This document shows positions 7,369 through 15,894 of a DNA stretch of 15,915 nucleotides, piece after piece. The DNA is taken from positions 1 to 15,915 of the forward strand of contig JAENWZ010000022.1 of assembly GCA_016649795.1 (NCBI GenBank), in the 5' to 3' direction. Each line of letters opens with the position of its first letter. The first letter of the stretch is position 1. Below the pieces are notes generated by a model. That model had not been told where the DNA came from and made no database searches. It saw only the letters and a program-made list of their open reading frames with translations. This DNA is from Proteiniphilum sp. Lineage in GTDB: Bacteria; Bacteroidota; Bacteroidia; Bacteroidales; Dysgonomonadaceae. A program made the position numbers and the translations under genes.

Positions 7369-8004
7369 ATGCTCGAAACCATTGCCAAAGGTTTTATCAT
7401 TGGACTGCTGGTCTCATCGCCCATGGGACCTATCAATATGCTGACGATTCAGCGGACACTCAACCGCGGTCGCCGGCACGGGTTTGTTTCCGGGTTAGGG
7501 GCGATGTTATCAGATATCTCTTACGCGCTGCTCACACTTCTGGGGATGAGTTTTGTCACCGGTTTTATGGCAGCACATGAGAAGTGGATACAACTAACAG
7601 GGGGAGTTATTCTTATACTCTTTGGTTTGGGTGTTTTCCGTACCAATCCGCTCAAAGACTGGAAGCCTGACGAGGTGCCCAAAGAAACGCGTTATTTCAA
7701 GGATTATCTCTCATCGTTCCTGCTCACCATATCCAATGCAGCGATTATTCTGGTGTTTGTTGGTCTTTATACCCGTTTTTCCTTCAATCCGATCGCTGAC
7801 GGGTTGAGTTATCTTTTTGCAGGAGTGACCGCATTTATTGTTGCGGCTTTTTCCTGGTGGTTTTTTCTAACGCTGTTTGTGTCTCGATTACGCCGGCATT
7901 TTAACCGGAAAGGGTTAACCCTGCTCAACAGGACGGTAGGTTCTATCTTCATGCTGGTCGGTGCGGGAGGGATTCTGCTTTCCCTCTTCCCCAATCTGTT
8001 TTAA
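7369..8004 (+). CDS. LysE/RhtB-family amino-acid exporter
   Basis: This 211-residue inner-membrane protein belongs to the LysE/RhtB superfamily, which exports amino acids or related small molecules by proton exchange. The N-terminal signature GLLVSSPMGPINMLTIQRTL (about residues 12-31) matches the G-x-x-x-x-x-x-PGP-like start of the family, followed by GLGAMLSDISYALL for the second helix. About six hydrophobic segments are visible (roughly 5-25, 40-63, 70-88, 115-135, 145-172, 188-208), with a hydrophilic loop around 90-110 containing NPLKDWKPDE. Length is typical (about 205-215). The substrate cannot be assigned. It has its own promoter. Its stop codon overlaps that of the convergent metallophosphoesterase gene by four bases (TTAA), leaving no room for a terminator between them. 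Confidence 0.88.
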   Translation: MLETIAKGFIIGLLVSSPMGPINMLTIQRTLNRGRRHGFVSGLGAMLSDISYALLTLLGMSFVTGFMAAHEKWIQLTGGVILILFGLGVFRTNPLKDWKPDEVPKETRYFKDYLSSFLLTISNAAIILVFVGLYTRFSFNPIADGLSYLFAGVTAFIVAAFSWWFFLTLFVSRLRRHFNRKGLTLLNRTVGSIFMLVGAGGILLSLFPNLF

Positions 8005-8498
8005 CCTTGTTTCCCTATCTCTATTACTTCAAGGTCTCTAATATTCCCCTCCTCCAGCACAAAGCGAAGGAGCGTACGCACACGATGAAATCCATACTTG
8101 CCTGCAGCACCGGGGTTCATATGCAGGCAATTGAGCTTCTCGTCATAGATCACCTTGAGTATATGTGAATGACCTGCAATAAACAGTTTGGGTGGACGCG
8201 CATATAACTGTGAACGAATAGAAGGGTCATAACGGCCCGGGTAACCACCTATATGTGTCATCAGTACCTCTACATCCTCTAGTGTAAACCGCAGTGTTTG
8301 CGGATAAACGATGCGTGTGGAGTAATCGTCAATATTGCCATAGACGGCACGGAAAGGCTTCATCGCCTCAAAACGATTCGCCAGCTCCAGCGAGCCGATA
8401 TCACCTGCGTGCCACACCTCATCGCACGGCGCAAAATAGGCTTCAAATTTCTCGTCCCAAACGCCGTGTGTGTCGGAAAGCAACCCAATCTTTTTCAT
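8001..8498 (-). CDS. YfcE/MJ0936-like metallophosphoesterase
   Basis: This 165-residue cytoplasmic calcineurin-like phosphoesterase binds two metal ions and probably cleaves phosphodiesters; the natural substrate of this subgroup is unclear. The metal-ligand motifs are all present in order: SDTHG (Asp9, His11), HAGDIG (Asp33), GNID (Asn55), THIGGYPG, and GHSH near residue 114. I chose the ATG at 8496-8498 because MKKIGLLSDTHG is the normal start of the family. The in-frame ATG 21 bases upstream overlaps a TAACTTTG -7 element and would precede the transcription start. The gene converges on the exporter gene with overlapping stops and is divergent from ppk. Confidence 0.9.
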   Translation of the reverse strand: MKKIGLLSDTHGVWDEKFEAYFAPCDEVWHAGDIGSLELANRFEAMKPFRAVYGNIDDYSTRIVYPQTLRFTLEDVEVLMTHIGGYPGRYDPSIRSQLYARPPKLFIAGHSHILKVIYDEKLNCLHMNPGAAGKYGFHRVRTLLRFVLEEGNIRDLEVIEIGKQG

Positions 8499-8516
8499 CT
8501 TTCTCTCTCTTTGATG

Positions 8517-8524
8517 CAAAGTTA
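8517..8524 (-). promoter_or_regulatory. -7 element for the metallophosphoesterase gene
   Basis: On the minus strand this reads TAACTTTG, matching TAnnTTTG, 18 bases upstream of the chosen start codon. No TTTG is found at the proper -33 spacing; the nearest (8537-8540) leaves only 12 bases. Confidence 0.45.
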
Positions 8525-8552
8525 ATTTTTTTTATTCAAACTCGGAACCCTA

Positions 8553-8659
8553 ACGTCTGACCGCTGACCGCTGAAAGCTAAATACCAAACCGCCGCCCTT
8601 ACAAAGCTCTCACCTAAATAGCTGATCGCTGATCGCTGAAAGCTAACCGCTGACCGCTG
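8553..8659 (+). repeat. Second heptad repeat array, two blocks
   Basis: Two blocks of 7-base units of the form AnnGCTG/A are visible. The first, 8553-8580, has four units (ACGTCTG, ACCGCTG twice, AAAGCTA). The second, 8618-8659, has six units (ATAGCTG, ATCGCTG twice, AAAGCTA, ACCGCTG twice). They are separated by 37 unrelated bases. The word GCTGAAAGCTAACCG (8635-8649) also occurs, inverted, in the array at 1715-1819 (1795-1809). It lies between the metallophosphoesterase and ppk genes, just upstream of the ppk promoter region. Function is unknown. Confidence 0.8.
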
Positions 8660-8715
8660 AAACCCCGAAACATTAAACTTTATTCCAAAAAGATTATTTA
8701 TTCGAACAAACTACC

Positions 8716-8723
8716 TATTTTTG
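8716..8723 (+). promoter_or_regulatory. -7 element for ppk
   Basis: TATTTTTG matches TAnnTTTG, 32 bases before the chosen ppk start. No TTTG is seen 19-20 bases upstream, so support is partial. Transcription would start near 8730, just before the upstream ATG at 8738. Confidence 0.4.
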
Positions 8724-8755
8724 GGGTTTAATCCTATATGAGGAAACCTGTTACA

Positions 8756-10825
8756 ATGGAAAATAATAATTACTCCTATTTCAAACGCGATATCAGCTGG
8801 TTGTCTTTCAATTACCGGGTTCTTCTTGAAGCGAAAGATGATCGGCTGCCCATCTATGAACGCATCAAATTCCTCTCCATCTACTCCTCCAATCTGGAGG
8901 AGTTCTATAAGATCCGTGTATCGGGTTATCACAGCTCTCTGCTGGAGAGCATCAAGCGGGATGAATCGGTTGAGGAAGCGCTGAAAACGATTGTGGAGAT
9001 CAACGGTGAGGTGACGGCACAGGAGAAGGAGTATCACGCTATTTTTAATGAGATGATTCTGCCCGGACTGAGGGATAACGGAATCATTTTGTATCAGACA
9101 GATAAAGTGGAACCTTTTCATCGTGCCTATATGGAGAAATATTTCAACGAAGAGGTTTTCCCCTATCTGCAGCCGATGATCATTATGAAAGATGATATCC
9201 ACTCGTTTATTCAGGATGGGAGGATTTATCAGGTTGTCAGCCTGATAAAGAAAAAAAAGAAAGAGGGAAGTGCATTCAAGTATACCTACGCCATCATGAA
9301 AATTCCCTATACAAAAATCCCCCGTTTCATTGAACTGCCGACGTTTGAAGGGAATTATTACATCATGTTTATCGATGATGTGATCAAAGCCAATATGAAG
9401 AATGTCTTTCCCGGATATGAGATTGTGGATTGCTACAGCATCAAGATCTCACGCGATGCCGATTTCTCTCTTGAGAACGAAGATCAGAAAGATATAGCCG
9501 AAAAGATTCTGCGGAAGGTGCGCAAGCGTAAGATAGGTGCCGTTACCCGGGTTCAGTACGACAAAGAGATGCCCGACTATTTTCTCAAATATCTCTGTGA
9601 AGCGTATGAGATTGAAGAGGAGGAGCTGCTTCCTTCGGGACGTTATCTGAATCTCTCCGATCTGATGAAGCTGCCCAATCCCGTGGGAGATGCGTTGAAA
9701 CAAGAGCTGCCACAACCTCTCCGTGTGCCCGAGCTTGAATCCAACAACTCTGTTTTACGCGTTTTGCGCAAACAGGATGTGCTGCTGCATTTCCCCTATC
9801 AATCGTTCGACTACCTGCTGCGGTTCCTTCTCCAGGCTTCATTCGATCCCAAGGTGCTCGAGATTAAGGTGACGCAGTACCGTGTTGCCGAAAACTCCGC
9901 CGTGATCAACAGCCTGATTAGTGCGGCAAAGAACGGCAAGAAGGTGACTGTTTTCGTGGAGCTGAAAGCCCGTTTTGACGAAGAGAATAATTATCTCACA
10001 TCCGAGTTGATGCAGCAGGCGGGTGTGAAGATCATCTACAGTCTGCCCGGACTGAAAGTACATGCCAAGCTGGCATACATACGTAAGCGCAGCAATGATC
10101 CGAATGATCCGCTCAAAGGCTATGCCTACCTGGGTACCGGCAACTTCAACGAAAAGACGGCCCGTATATATTCAGATAAAGGTTTGCTTACCTCCAACAA
10201 AGAGATTATTAAAGATATCGATGAGATCTTCCGTGTGTTGGAAGGGAAGCCTTATACACACGATTTCAACCATTTGCTGGTGACGCAGTTCAACATGATC
10301 CCCGAGATTCACGGGATGATTGAGCGGGAGATTGAAAAGGTGAAGGAGGGCGGTGAAGGATATATCATCTTAAAGATGAACAGTCTTGAGGATAGAGGGA
10401 TGGTCAATGCCCTTTACCGTGCCAGTGAAGCGGGGGTGAAGATCGATCTGATCATCCGCGGAATCTGTTGCCTGATACCCAACCAACCCTACAGCAGGAA
10501 TATCACGCTGACCCGTATTGTGGATGCCTATCTGGAGCATGCACGGGTATGGTACTTCCTTAACGGGGGCAATGAAAAGGTCTATCTTACCTCTGCCGAC
10601 TGGATGGAGCGCAATCTGCACCGTCGTATTGAGGTGGCTTTCCCCATATATAAAGAATCACTCAAGCGGCAGATCATCGATATACTGAAGATTCAGCTTG
10701 AAGATAACCAGAGTGCGGTATGGGTAGACGAGAACCTGAATAACCTGTTTAAGCATAACGATCAACCGCCCCTGCGCGCACAACATGCAATCTATGAGTA
10801 TCTGGAGGGATCTACAGGGCAATAG
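8756..10825 (+). CDS. ppk1: Polyphosphate kinase 1
   Basis: PPK1 reversibly transfers the gamma phosphate of ATP to the end of a polyphosphate chain; it is usually peripheral to the inner membrane. The 689-residue protein (E. coli PPK is 688) shows the N-terminal domain starting FKRDISWLSFNYRVL, the SNLEEFYKIRV segment, and the two phospholipase-D-like C-terminal domains. His436 in GLKVHAKLAY aligns with the phosphorylated histidine (E. coli His435), followed by YLGTGNFNEKTARIYSD. Other conserved pieces are VTQYRVAENSAVINSLI, VFVELKARFDEENN, RGICCLIP and NLHRRIEVAFPI. I prefer the ATG at 8756: AGGA lies 11 bases upstream of it and it gives the usual MxNxxYxYFKRDISW start. The in-frame ATG at 8738 has no Shine-Dalgarno sequence and sits almost on the predicted transcription start. 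It is divergent from the metallophosphoesterase gene. Confidence 0.96.
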   Translation: MENNNYSYFKRDISWLSFNYRVLLEAKDDRLPIYERIKFLSIYSSNLEEFYKIRVSGYHSSLLESIKRDESVEEALKTIVEINGEVTAQEKEYHAIFNEMILPGLRDNGIILYQTDKVEPFHRAYMEKYFNEEVFPYLQPMIIMKDDIHSFIQDGRIYQVVSLIKKKKKEGSAFKYTYAIMKIPYTKIPRFIELPTFEGNYYIMFIDDVIKANMKNVFPGYEIVDCYSIKISRDADFSLENEDQKDIAEKILRKVRKRKIGAVTRVQYDKEMPDYFLKYLCEAYEIEEEELLPSGRYLNLSDLMKLPNPVGDALKQELPQPLRVPELESNNSVLRVLRKQDVLLHFPYQSFDYLLRFLLQASFDPKVLEIKVTQYRVAENSAVINSLISAAKNGKKVTVFVELKARFDEENNYLTSELMQQAGVKIIYSLPGLKVHAKLAYIRKRSNDPNDPLKGYAYLGTGNFNEKTARIYSDKGLLTSNKEIIKDIDEIFRVLEGKPYTHDFNHLLVTQFNMIPEIHGMIEREIEKVKEGGEGYIILKMNSLEDRGMVNALYRASEAGVKIDLIIRGICCLIPNQPYSRNITLTRIVDAYLEHARVWYFLNGGNEKVYLTSADWMERNLHRRIEVAFPIYKESLKRQIIDILKIQLEDNQSAVWVDENLNNLFKHNDQPPLRAQHAIYEYLEGSTGQ

Positions 10826-10889
10826 TCAGGATATTAATGTACTCCATATAATTACCAAAAGACATTTCGTTCCTTCGGGAGGGATCCAT

Positions 10890-11381
10890 ATGAACATAAA
10901 CATCCTTCTATTATTTCTTTTTCCATTTCTACTTTTTACATGTCAGCAACAGCAGGAAGAGAGGAGTTATCCCCCTTTCAGTCTGCAGGAGGAGCCGGAA
11001 AAAGGAGAGAAAGCAGTGATCGAAGGTAGAATAAGCAACCTTCAGTTATATCCTCATGTGCGGGAGATACAATTGATCATGCCCAATTTTTCCAGATCGG
11101 GAGAGGTCTATATATCGCCTATCGACTCATCGGGAGTTTTCCGTTTTGAAGTATATCCGGTCGTTCCACGGGAATTTTCCCTTACTCCCATCCAGGACAG
11201 GATGTTGGTAGCCCCCGGAGACAGTTTGTACATCGAACATGATTTTGCCGATATCATGAATACCCGCATCTCAGGTAGGGGCGGAGAGGTGAATAGCCAA
11301 ATCACACAATTCAGGAACAATTATTTGGGGCGATATCCCGGTGATTACGAACTCTCGTATCAGGAGTATAAGCAGTTATGA
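10890..11381 (+). CDS. Putative lipoprotein, N-terminal part of a TlpA-like protein, probably truncated
   Basis: This 163-residue product begins with a hydrophobic signal (MNINILLLFLFPFLLF) ending in T-C at residues 17-18, then QQQQEE. This looks like a Bacteroidota lipoprotein signal, although Phe at -2 and Thr at -1 are not a classical lipobox. The rest (about 40-150) has the beta-rich pattern with AVIEGRISN, DSSGVFRFE and LVAPGDSLYIE seen in the N-terminal domain of Bacteroidota TlpA-type periplasmic thioredoxin-like proteins (DUF4369-like); this match is from memory of the family. The expected C-terminal thioredoxin domain with CxxC is absent. The start follows GGAGG seven bases upstream, a strong Shine-Dalgarno sequence, and avoids overlap with ppk. 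The reading frame stops at 11379-11381, and a plausible continuation lies in another frame, so the gene is probably broken. Confidence 0.6.
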   Translation: MNINILLLFLFPFLLFTCQQQQEERSYPPFSLQEEPEKGEKAVIEGRISNLQLYPHVREIQLIMPNFSRSGEVYISPIDSSGVFRFEVYPVVPREFSLTPIQDRMLVAPGDSLYIEHDFADIMNTRISGRGGEVNSQITQFRNNYLGRYPGDYELSYQEYKQL

Positions 11382-11562
11382 GCAATGGCAGGAGACCATC
11401 AAAAAGGGAGTCATGATCAATTTTGGTGGTCACCTGCGGCCCTCTATACCTGAAACGAGAACAACCATTGAGCGGGTATTGAATAATGAATAGAAGCCCT
11501 ATATCGGATATAACGGCAAGTTTCCGGACGCTTTAATTTTACCTTTACAATTCGCTTGCTGA
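11377..11562 (+). pseudogene. Frameshifted remnant after the lipoprotein gene
   Basis: Shifting frame at 11376 (equivalent to removing one T from the TT at 11376-11377) lets the lipoprotein continue with YEQWQETIKKG and then GVMINFGGHL, for 38 codons to a TAG at 11491. Reading on past that TAG gives another 22 codons to a TGA at 11560. The composition looks protein-like, but I recognise no domain, so it could also be a remnant of a different gene. The remaining bases to 11653 show no gene, and no terminator is visible. Confidence 0.35.
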
Positions 11563-11653
11563 AATTTATCATTGAGACTACATATCATCAACTTTGTAAT
11601 TGCTGAACTACCAGAAACTCTATGCAAGATCAGAAGCATCATTTGGTAGAATA

Positions 11654-12793
11654 TCAAAAGAAATCGCCGTTCCACATCTTTGAAAGGAATTGTGTGGCAG
11701 GATAGATTTCCACATTATTTGTCCGTCGCGGGTATTTATCCAATGAAACGATGATGAGCCGGGCGTCGGGAAACTCCTCCGAGAAAGCTTTTAATCCTTT
11801 CGTATGATGCGATTGCACTTCGGTAGAAGATTTAATCTCGATCGCCGTGTCGGCATTGCCAATGATGGCGTCCACTTCGTAACCCGATGTGGTACGCCAA
11901 TACGCCAAACTTAACAACGGCTTGAAATACCCGATGTAGGCAATGATTTCCTGTAAGATAATCTGTTCGAAAGCGTGCCCAAATTCTGGCGACCCCGGAT
12001 TTAGCGCAGTTCTTTGGAGAAGGAAATTGGCGATCCCCACATCGAAATAATAAAACCTGGGTGACTGGATCACCCTGCGCTTTACTTTTTGGGTAAATGC
12101 CGGAATCATGTATCCGATAAGTGTCTCTTCAAGAATGGAGAAATATTCCTTCACAGTCGGAGCACTGATGCCGCATTCCGTGGCAATGTTGTTGTAATTT
12201 ACAATTTCACCGTTACTAAGTGCAGCCACTTCCATAAATCGTGAAAAAGTGTTGAGGTTGCGGGTAAGCGCCTCAGCTTTGATTTCTTGTTGCAGGTAGT
12301 CGCCTACGTAAGCCTGAAGTCGTTTACCTGCATCTTCTACAAGATAATGTCGGGGCAGCATCCCGTTGTTGCATGCTTTTAATAGGTCAAAATCAGGAAT
12401 CTCAGCGCTTACTAATGGATAGAGATGCTTTCGGATAGCTCTGCCACCAAGCAGGTTTACACCGCTTCTTTGCATCTTGCGCGCACTGGAGCCGCTCAGG
12501 ATGAAACGAAGGTTGCGATTGCTCATGAGCCAATGTACTTCGTCGAGTAATGCAGGAATTTTTTGTATTTCGTCGATAATGATCAATTCGTTTACGGGAA
12601 GTAAATTTAGTTCTTCGCGTAACAGCGCCGGACGGCGGTTGTATCGCTCGAATTCATCCGATTTCAACAAGTCGATATAGTGCTTGTCGGGAAATTGCAT
12701 TTTCAGCAACGTGCTTTTTCCGGTTTGCCGTGCACCCCAAAGGAAAATGCTGTCGTTTTCAACATCCTGAAGAGTTATTTGTCGTGATAACAT
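11654..12793 (-). CDS. AAA+ ATPase with DUF4143 nuclease-like C-terminal domain
   Basis: This 379-residue cytoplasmic protein belongs to the large group of prokaryotic ATPases with a C-terminal DUF4143 domain; they are common accessory genes in Bacteroidota and their function is not established. The Walker A motif is GARQTGKST (20-28), Walker B is LIIIDEIQ with Asp74 and Glu75, and a sensor-like segment FILSGSSARKM follows near residue 100. A winged-helix-like part (about 195-235) contains TECGISAPTVKEYFSILEE. The C-terminal part has a PD-(D/E)xK-like arrangement: Glu-Val-Asp308 in YEVDAIIG, then Glu319-x-Lys321 in AIEIKSS. The length is close to the family norm, so it seems intact. By eye it is more A+T-rich than purL and rpoC. 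It lies downstream of the rpoC terminator and has its own promoter and operator-like repeats, consistent with an independently acquired, autoregulated gene (inference). Confidence 0.88.
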   Translation of the reverse strand: MLSRQITLQDVENDSIFLWGARQTGKSTLLKMQFPDKHYIDLLKSDEFERYNRRPALLREELNLLPVNELIIIDEIQKIPALLDEVHWLMSNRNLRFILSGSSARKMQRSGVNLLGGRAIRKHLYPLVSAEIPDFDLLKACNNGMLPRHYLVEDAGKRLQAYVGDYLQQEIKAEALTRNLNTFSRFMEVAALSNGEIVNYNNIATECGISAPTVKEYFSILEETLIGYMIPAFTQKVKRRVIQSPRFYYFDVGIANFLLQRTALNPGSPEFGHAFEQIILQEIIAYIGYFKPLLSLAYWRTTSGYEVDAIIGNADTAIEIKSSTEVQSHHTKGLKAFSEEFPDARLIIVSLDKYPRRTNNVEIYPATQFLSKMWNGDFF

Positions 12794-12808
12794 AGAGCTT
12801 TATTTTTC

Positions 12809-12935
12809 GTGAATATTTGCAATTATACCTTACAAAGATACTTATTTTCTATGAATATCTAAAGTTATACTTTGTTTTAACATGAATATCTAAAGTGCAA
12901 CTTTGATTTAACATGCAAAACGAAAGTGCAGTTTT
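12809..12935. repeat. Tandem operator-like repeats upstream of the ATPase gene
   Basis: Two tandem 31-base copies (12851-12881 and 12882-12912) both begin ATGAATATCTAAAGT. Each contains AAAGT-N3-ACTTT (12861-12873 and 12892-12904). A weaker third copy contains AAAGT-GCA-GTTTT at 12923-12935, again 31 bases on. A fourth, imperfect copy starts at 12809 (GTGAATATTT...TTATACCTT), 42 bases before the first full copy. The copies flank and overlap the predicted promoter of the ATPase gene. Confidence 0.75.
12833..12840 (-). promoter_or_regulatory. -7 element for the ATPase gene
   Basis: On the minus strand this is TATCTTTG, an exact TAnnTTTG match, 39 bases upstream of the ATG. At 19-base spacing the -33 position reads TTTA rather than TTTG, and that position adjoins the first AAAGT-N3-ACTTT palindrome. 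Confidence 0.55.
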
Positions 12936-12964
12936 ATGGACGTATGAAATAAAGATGGAACGAC

Positions 12965-12998
12965 AAAAAACCCGCATCGGTGATCCGACACGGGTTTT
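12965..12998 (-). terminator. Intrinsic terminator after rpoC
   Basis: AAAACCCG-CA-TCGG-TGAT-CCGA-CA-CGGGTTTT (12967-12998) forms an 8-bp stem, a symmetric CA/CA internal loop, a 4-bp stem and a TGAT loop. On the minus strand the GC-rich hairpin is followed by six T residues (complement of 12965-12970), 22 bases beyond the rpoC stop codon. Confidence 0.85.
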
Positions 12999-13019
12999 AT
13001 ACTATTTATATTTGAGAAT

Positions 13020-15894
13020 TTATTCTTCCACAGCTGCTTCCTGGAACAGGTTAGAGCGCTTGTTGGCGTTCAGCTTCTCGAAATCGTCGCGTGAGCCTAC
13101 TACAAGCTTGTCGAAATCTCTCTGTCCCGTTCCTGCAGGGATAAGATGTCCGCAGATCACGTTCTCTTTCAGCCCTTCCAGTATGTCTGTCTTGCCGTTG
13201 ATGGCGGCATCGTTCAGTACCTTGGTTGTCTCCTGGAAGGAGGCGGCAGACATGAAGCTGGTTGTCTGAAGGGCAGCGCGCGTGATTCCCTGCAATACCT
13301 GATTGGCTGTTGCGGGAACAGCATCACGTGCATCCACAGGTTTCATGTCGCGACGTTTCAGCGAGCTGTTTTCATCACGTAGCTTACGAACAGTGACAAT
13401 CTGGCCCGGCTCGAATATCTGTGAATCTCCGGCATCCATAATCACTTTCTTGCCCCATATGCGGTCGTTCTCTTCCATCATGACATGCTTGTCGACCAGT
13501 TGTTGTTCGAGGAAACGGGTATCACCCGGATCAACCACTTCCACCTTGCGCATCATCTGACGAACAATCACCTCAAAGTGCTTGTCGTTGATCTTCACGC
13601 CCTGCAGACGGTATACATCCTGCACTTCGTTCACAATATACTCCTGCACGGCTGTCGGCCCCATGATCGCTAAAATATCGGAGGGTGTTGTGGCACCTTC
13701 AGAGAGCGCCATACCGGCACGGATATAGTCGTTTTCCTGCACAAGTATCTGCTTGGAGAGCGGAACCATGTACTTCTTGGTCTCTCCTGTTTTGGAGGTG
13801 ACAGAGATCTCCTGGTTACCACGTTTGATTTTCCCGAAAGAGATCTCTCCGTCGATTTCAGCAACTACGGCCGGGTTGGAGGGGTTACGTGCTTCAAACA
13901 GTTCGGTCACGCGCGGGAGACCTCCCGTGATGTCACCTGCTTTACCTATTGCACGAGGAATCTTCACCAGTGTATCTCCTGCTTTGATGTCGTCATTCTC
14001 GTTTTTCACGATATGCGATCCGAGCGGAAGGGTATAGGTGCGTAAGATATCGTCATTCTCGTTCACGATGTGCGCCGAGGGTGCTCTTGTCTTATCGCGC
14101 GATTCAATGATCACTTTCTCCTTCAAGCCGGTCTGTTCATCCGATTCAACTTTGTAGGTCATGTTCTCGGTGAAGTTCTCGAAACGGATCTTTCCGCTCG
14201 CTTCCGAAACAATCACAGCGTTGAAGGGGTCCCATTCGCAGATAAGGTTACCCATCTCTATTTTGTCCCTCTCGCTAAAGTATAGTTTTGAACCGTAAGG
14301 AATGTTGTGAGATACCAGCACAATTTTTGTGTTGGGATCAATAATACGCATCTCCACCAGGCGGCTTACAACCACTTTGTAGGGTTTGCCTTCTGTATCT
14401 GTTGTTTCCACATATCTCAACTCATCGAACTCAACGATACCATCGTATTTTGTGACGATACTGTTTTCAGTGGCGATGTTGGATGCGATACCTCCCACGT
14501 GGAACGTACGCAGTGTCAGCTGTGTACCCGGTTCACCAATGGATTGTGCCGCGATTACGCCAACAGCTTCTCCTTTTTGCACCATCTGACCGGTGGCAAG
14601 GTTTCTGCCGTAGCATTTTGCACATACACCATGATGTGATTCGCAGGTAAGCACGGAGCGGATCTCCACACGTTCTATGGGTGACTCATCAATTTTCCTG
14701 GCTACATCTTCAGTGATCTCTTCTCCGGAGATCACGAGGATCTCACCGGTGTTGGGATGTTGTACATCATGCACAGAAACACGACCCAGGATGCGTTCGT
14801 AGAGAGATGCAATCACCTCATCGTTGTTCTTGATGTCTGCTGCAGCTAATCCGCGCAGTGTTCCGCAGTCCTCCTCATTGATGATCACATCCTGTGAAAC
14901 ATCTACCAGACGACGTGTCAGGTAACCTGCATCGGCTGTTTTCAGGGCTGTATCGGCAAGACCTTTACGTGCGCCGTGTGTAGAGATAAAGTACTCAAGC
15001 ACCGACAATCCTTCTTTAAAGTTCGCAAGGATAGGGTTCTCGATGATCTGTGCACCTTCAGCGCCACTTTTTTGCGGTTTAGCCATCAATCCACGCATAC
15101 CCGACAACTGACGGATCTGTTCGCGTGAACCACGGGCACCGGAATCGAGCATCATATATACAGAGTTGAAGCCCTGATCGTCTTCCGACAGCTGTTTCAT
15201 CAGAATGTTTGACAGCTTGGAGTTGATATGGGTCCATGTGTCGATGATCTGGTTGTAACGTTCGTTATAGGTGATGAAACCCATGTTGTAGTTCTCCATG
15301 ATCTGCGCCACTTCAGCATATCCTTCCTGGATAAGCGTCTCTTTCTCTGCGGGAATGATCACATCATCCAGATTGAACGATAGACCACCCTTGAAAGCCA
15401 TGGTGTAACCAAGGTCTTTGATATCGTCGAGATATTGCGCTGTGCGTGCAACACCGCAGGTTTTTATCACTTTACCGATAATATCGCGCAGTGATTTTTT
15501 GGAGAGAAGCTCATTGATGTATCCTACTTCTTTAGGTATGGCTTCGTTGGTGATCACACGTCCCACGGTGGTTTCGTGCATCTTGCGGATGGGGTCGCCA
15601 TTCTCGTCGATGTCGTCCACAATCACATTTACCAGTGCGTGTACGGCTACTTTCTTTTCGTTGTATGCGATAATCGCTTCCTCTTCTCCGTAGAAGGTCA
15701 TGCCTTCACCTTTTGCCCCCGGACGAATTTTTGTGATATAATACAATCCGAGCACCATGTCCTGTGAAGGAACGGTGATAGGTGCTCCGTTGGCGGGGTT
15801 AAGGATATTGTGTGAGGCGAGCATCAGCAGTTGAGCTTCCAGCACCGCCTCGTTGCCAAGAGGCAGGTGAACGGCCATCTGGTCACCGTCGAAG
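13020..15894 (-). CDS. rpoC: RNA polymerase beta' subunit, 5'-truncated by the contig end
   Basis: This is the C-terminal 958 or so residues of the DNA-directed RNA polymerase beta' subunit; the full protein in this phylum is about 1,400 residues. The genuine sequence begins inside the active-site NADFDGDQ motif: FDGDQMAVHLPL is intact, but the first Asp codon is reduced to its last base. Further on are ARGSREQIRQLSGMRGLM, the second zinc site (Cys in EEDCGTLRG plus three in CESHHGVCAKC), the VGVIAAQSIGEPGTQLTLRTFH bridge-helix/trigger-loop region, and the conserved end SFMSAASFQETT with ENVICGHLIPAG. The apparent start MCIRDS, encoded at 15894-15911, is adapter sequence and not protein. An intrinsic terminator follows the stop. 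rpoB would lie beyond the contig edge. Confidence 0.97.

Noticed and set aside
8660..8729. AAACCCC / GGGGTTT inverted repeat before ppk (8660-8666 and 8723-8729)
   Set aside because: There are only seven base pairs across a 56-base loop, with no extension; this is likely chance in a low-complexity region.
10785..10889. Extension of the lipoprotein gene into the end of ppk
   Set aside because: It would place 35 residues of unrelated sequence before the signal peptide, while the ATG at 10890 has a strong GGAGG at good spacing.
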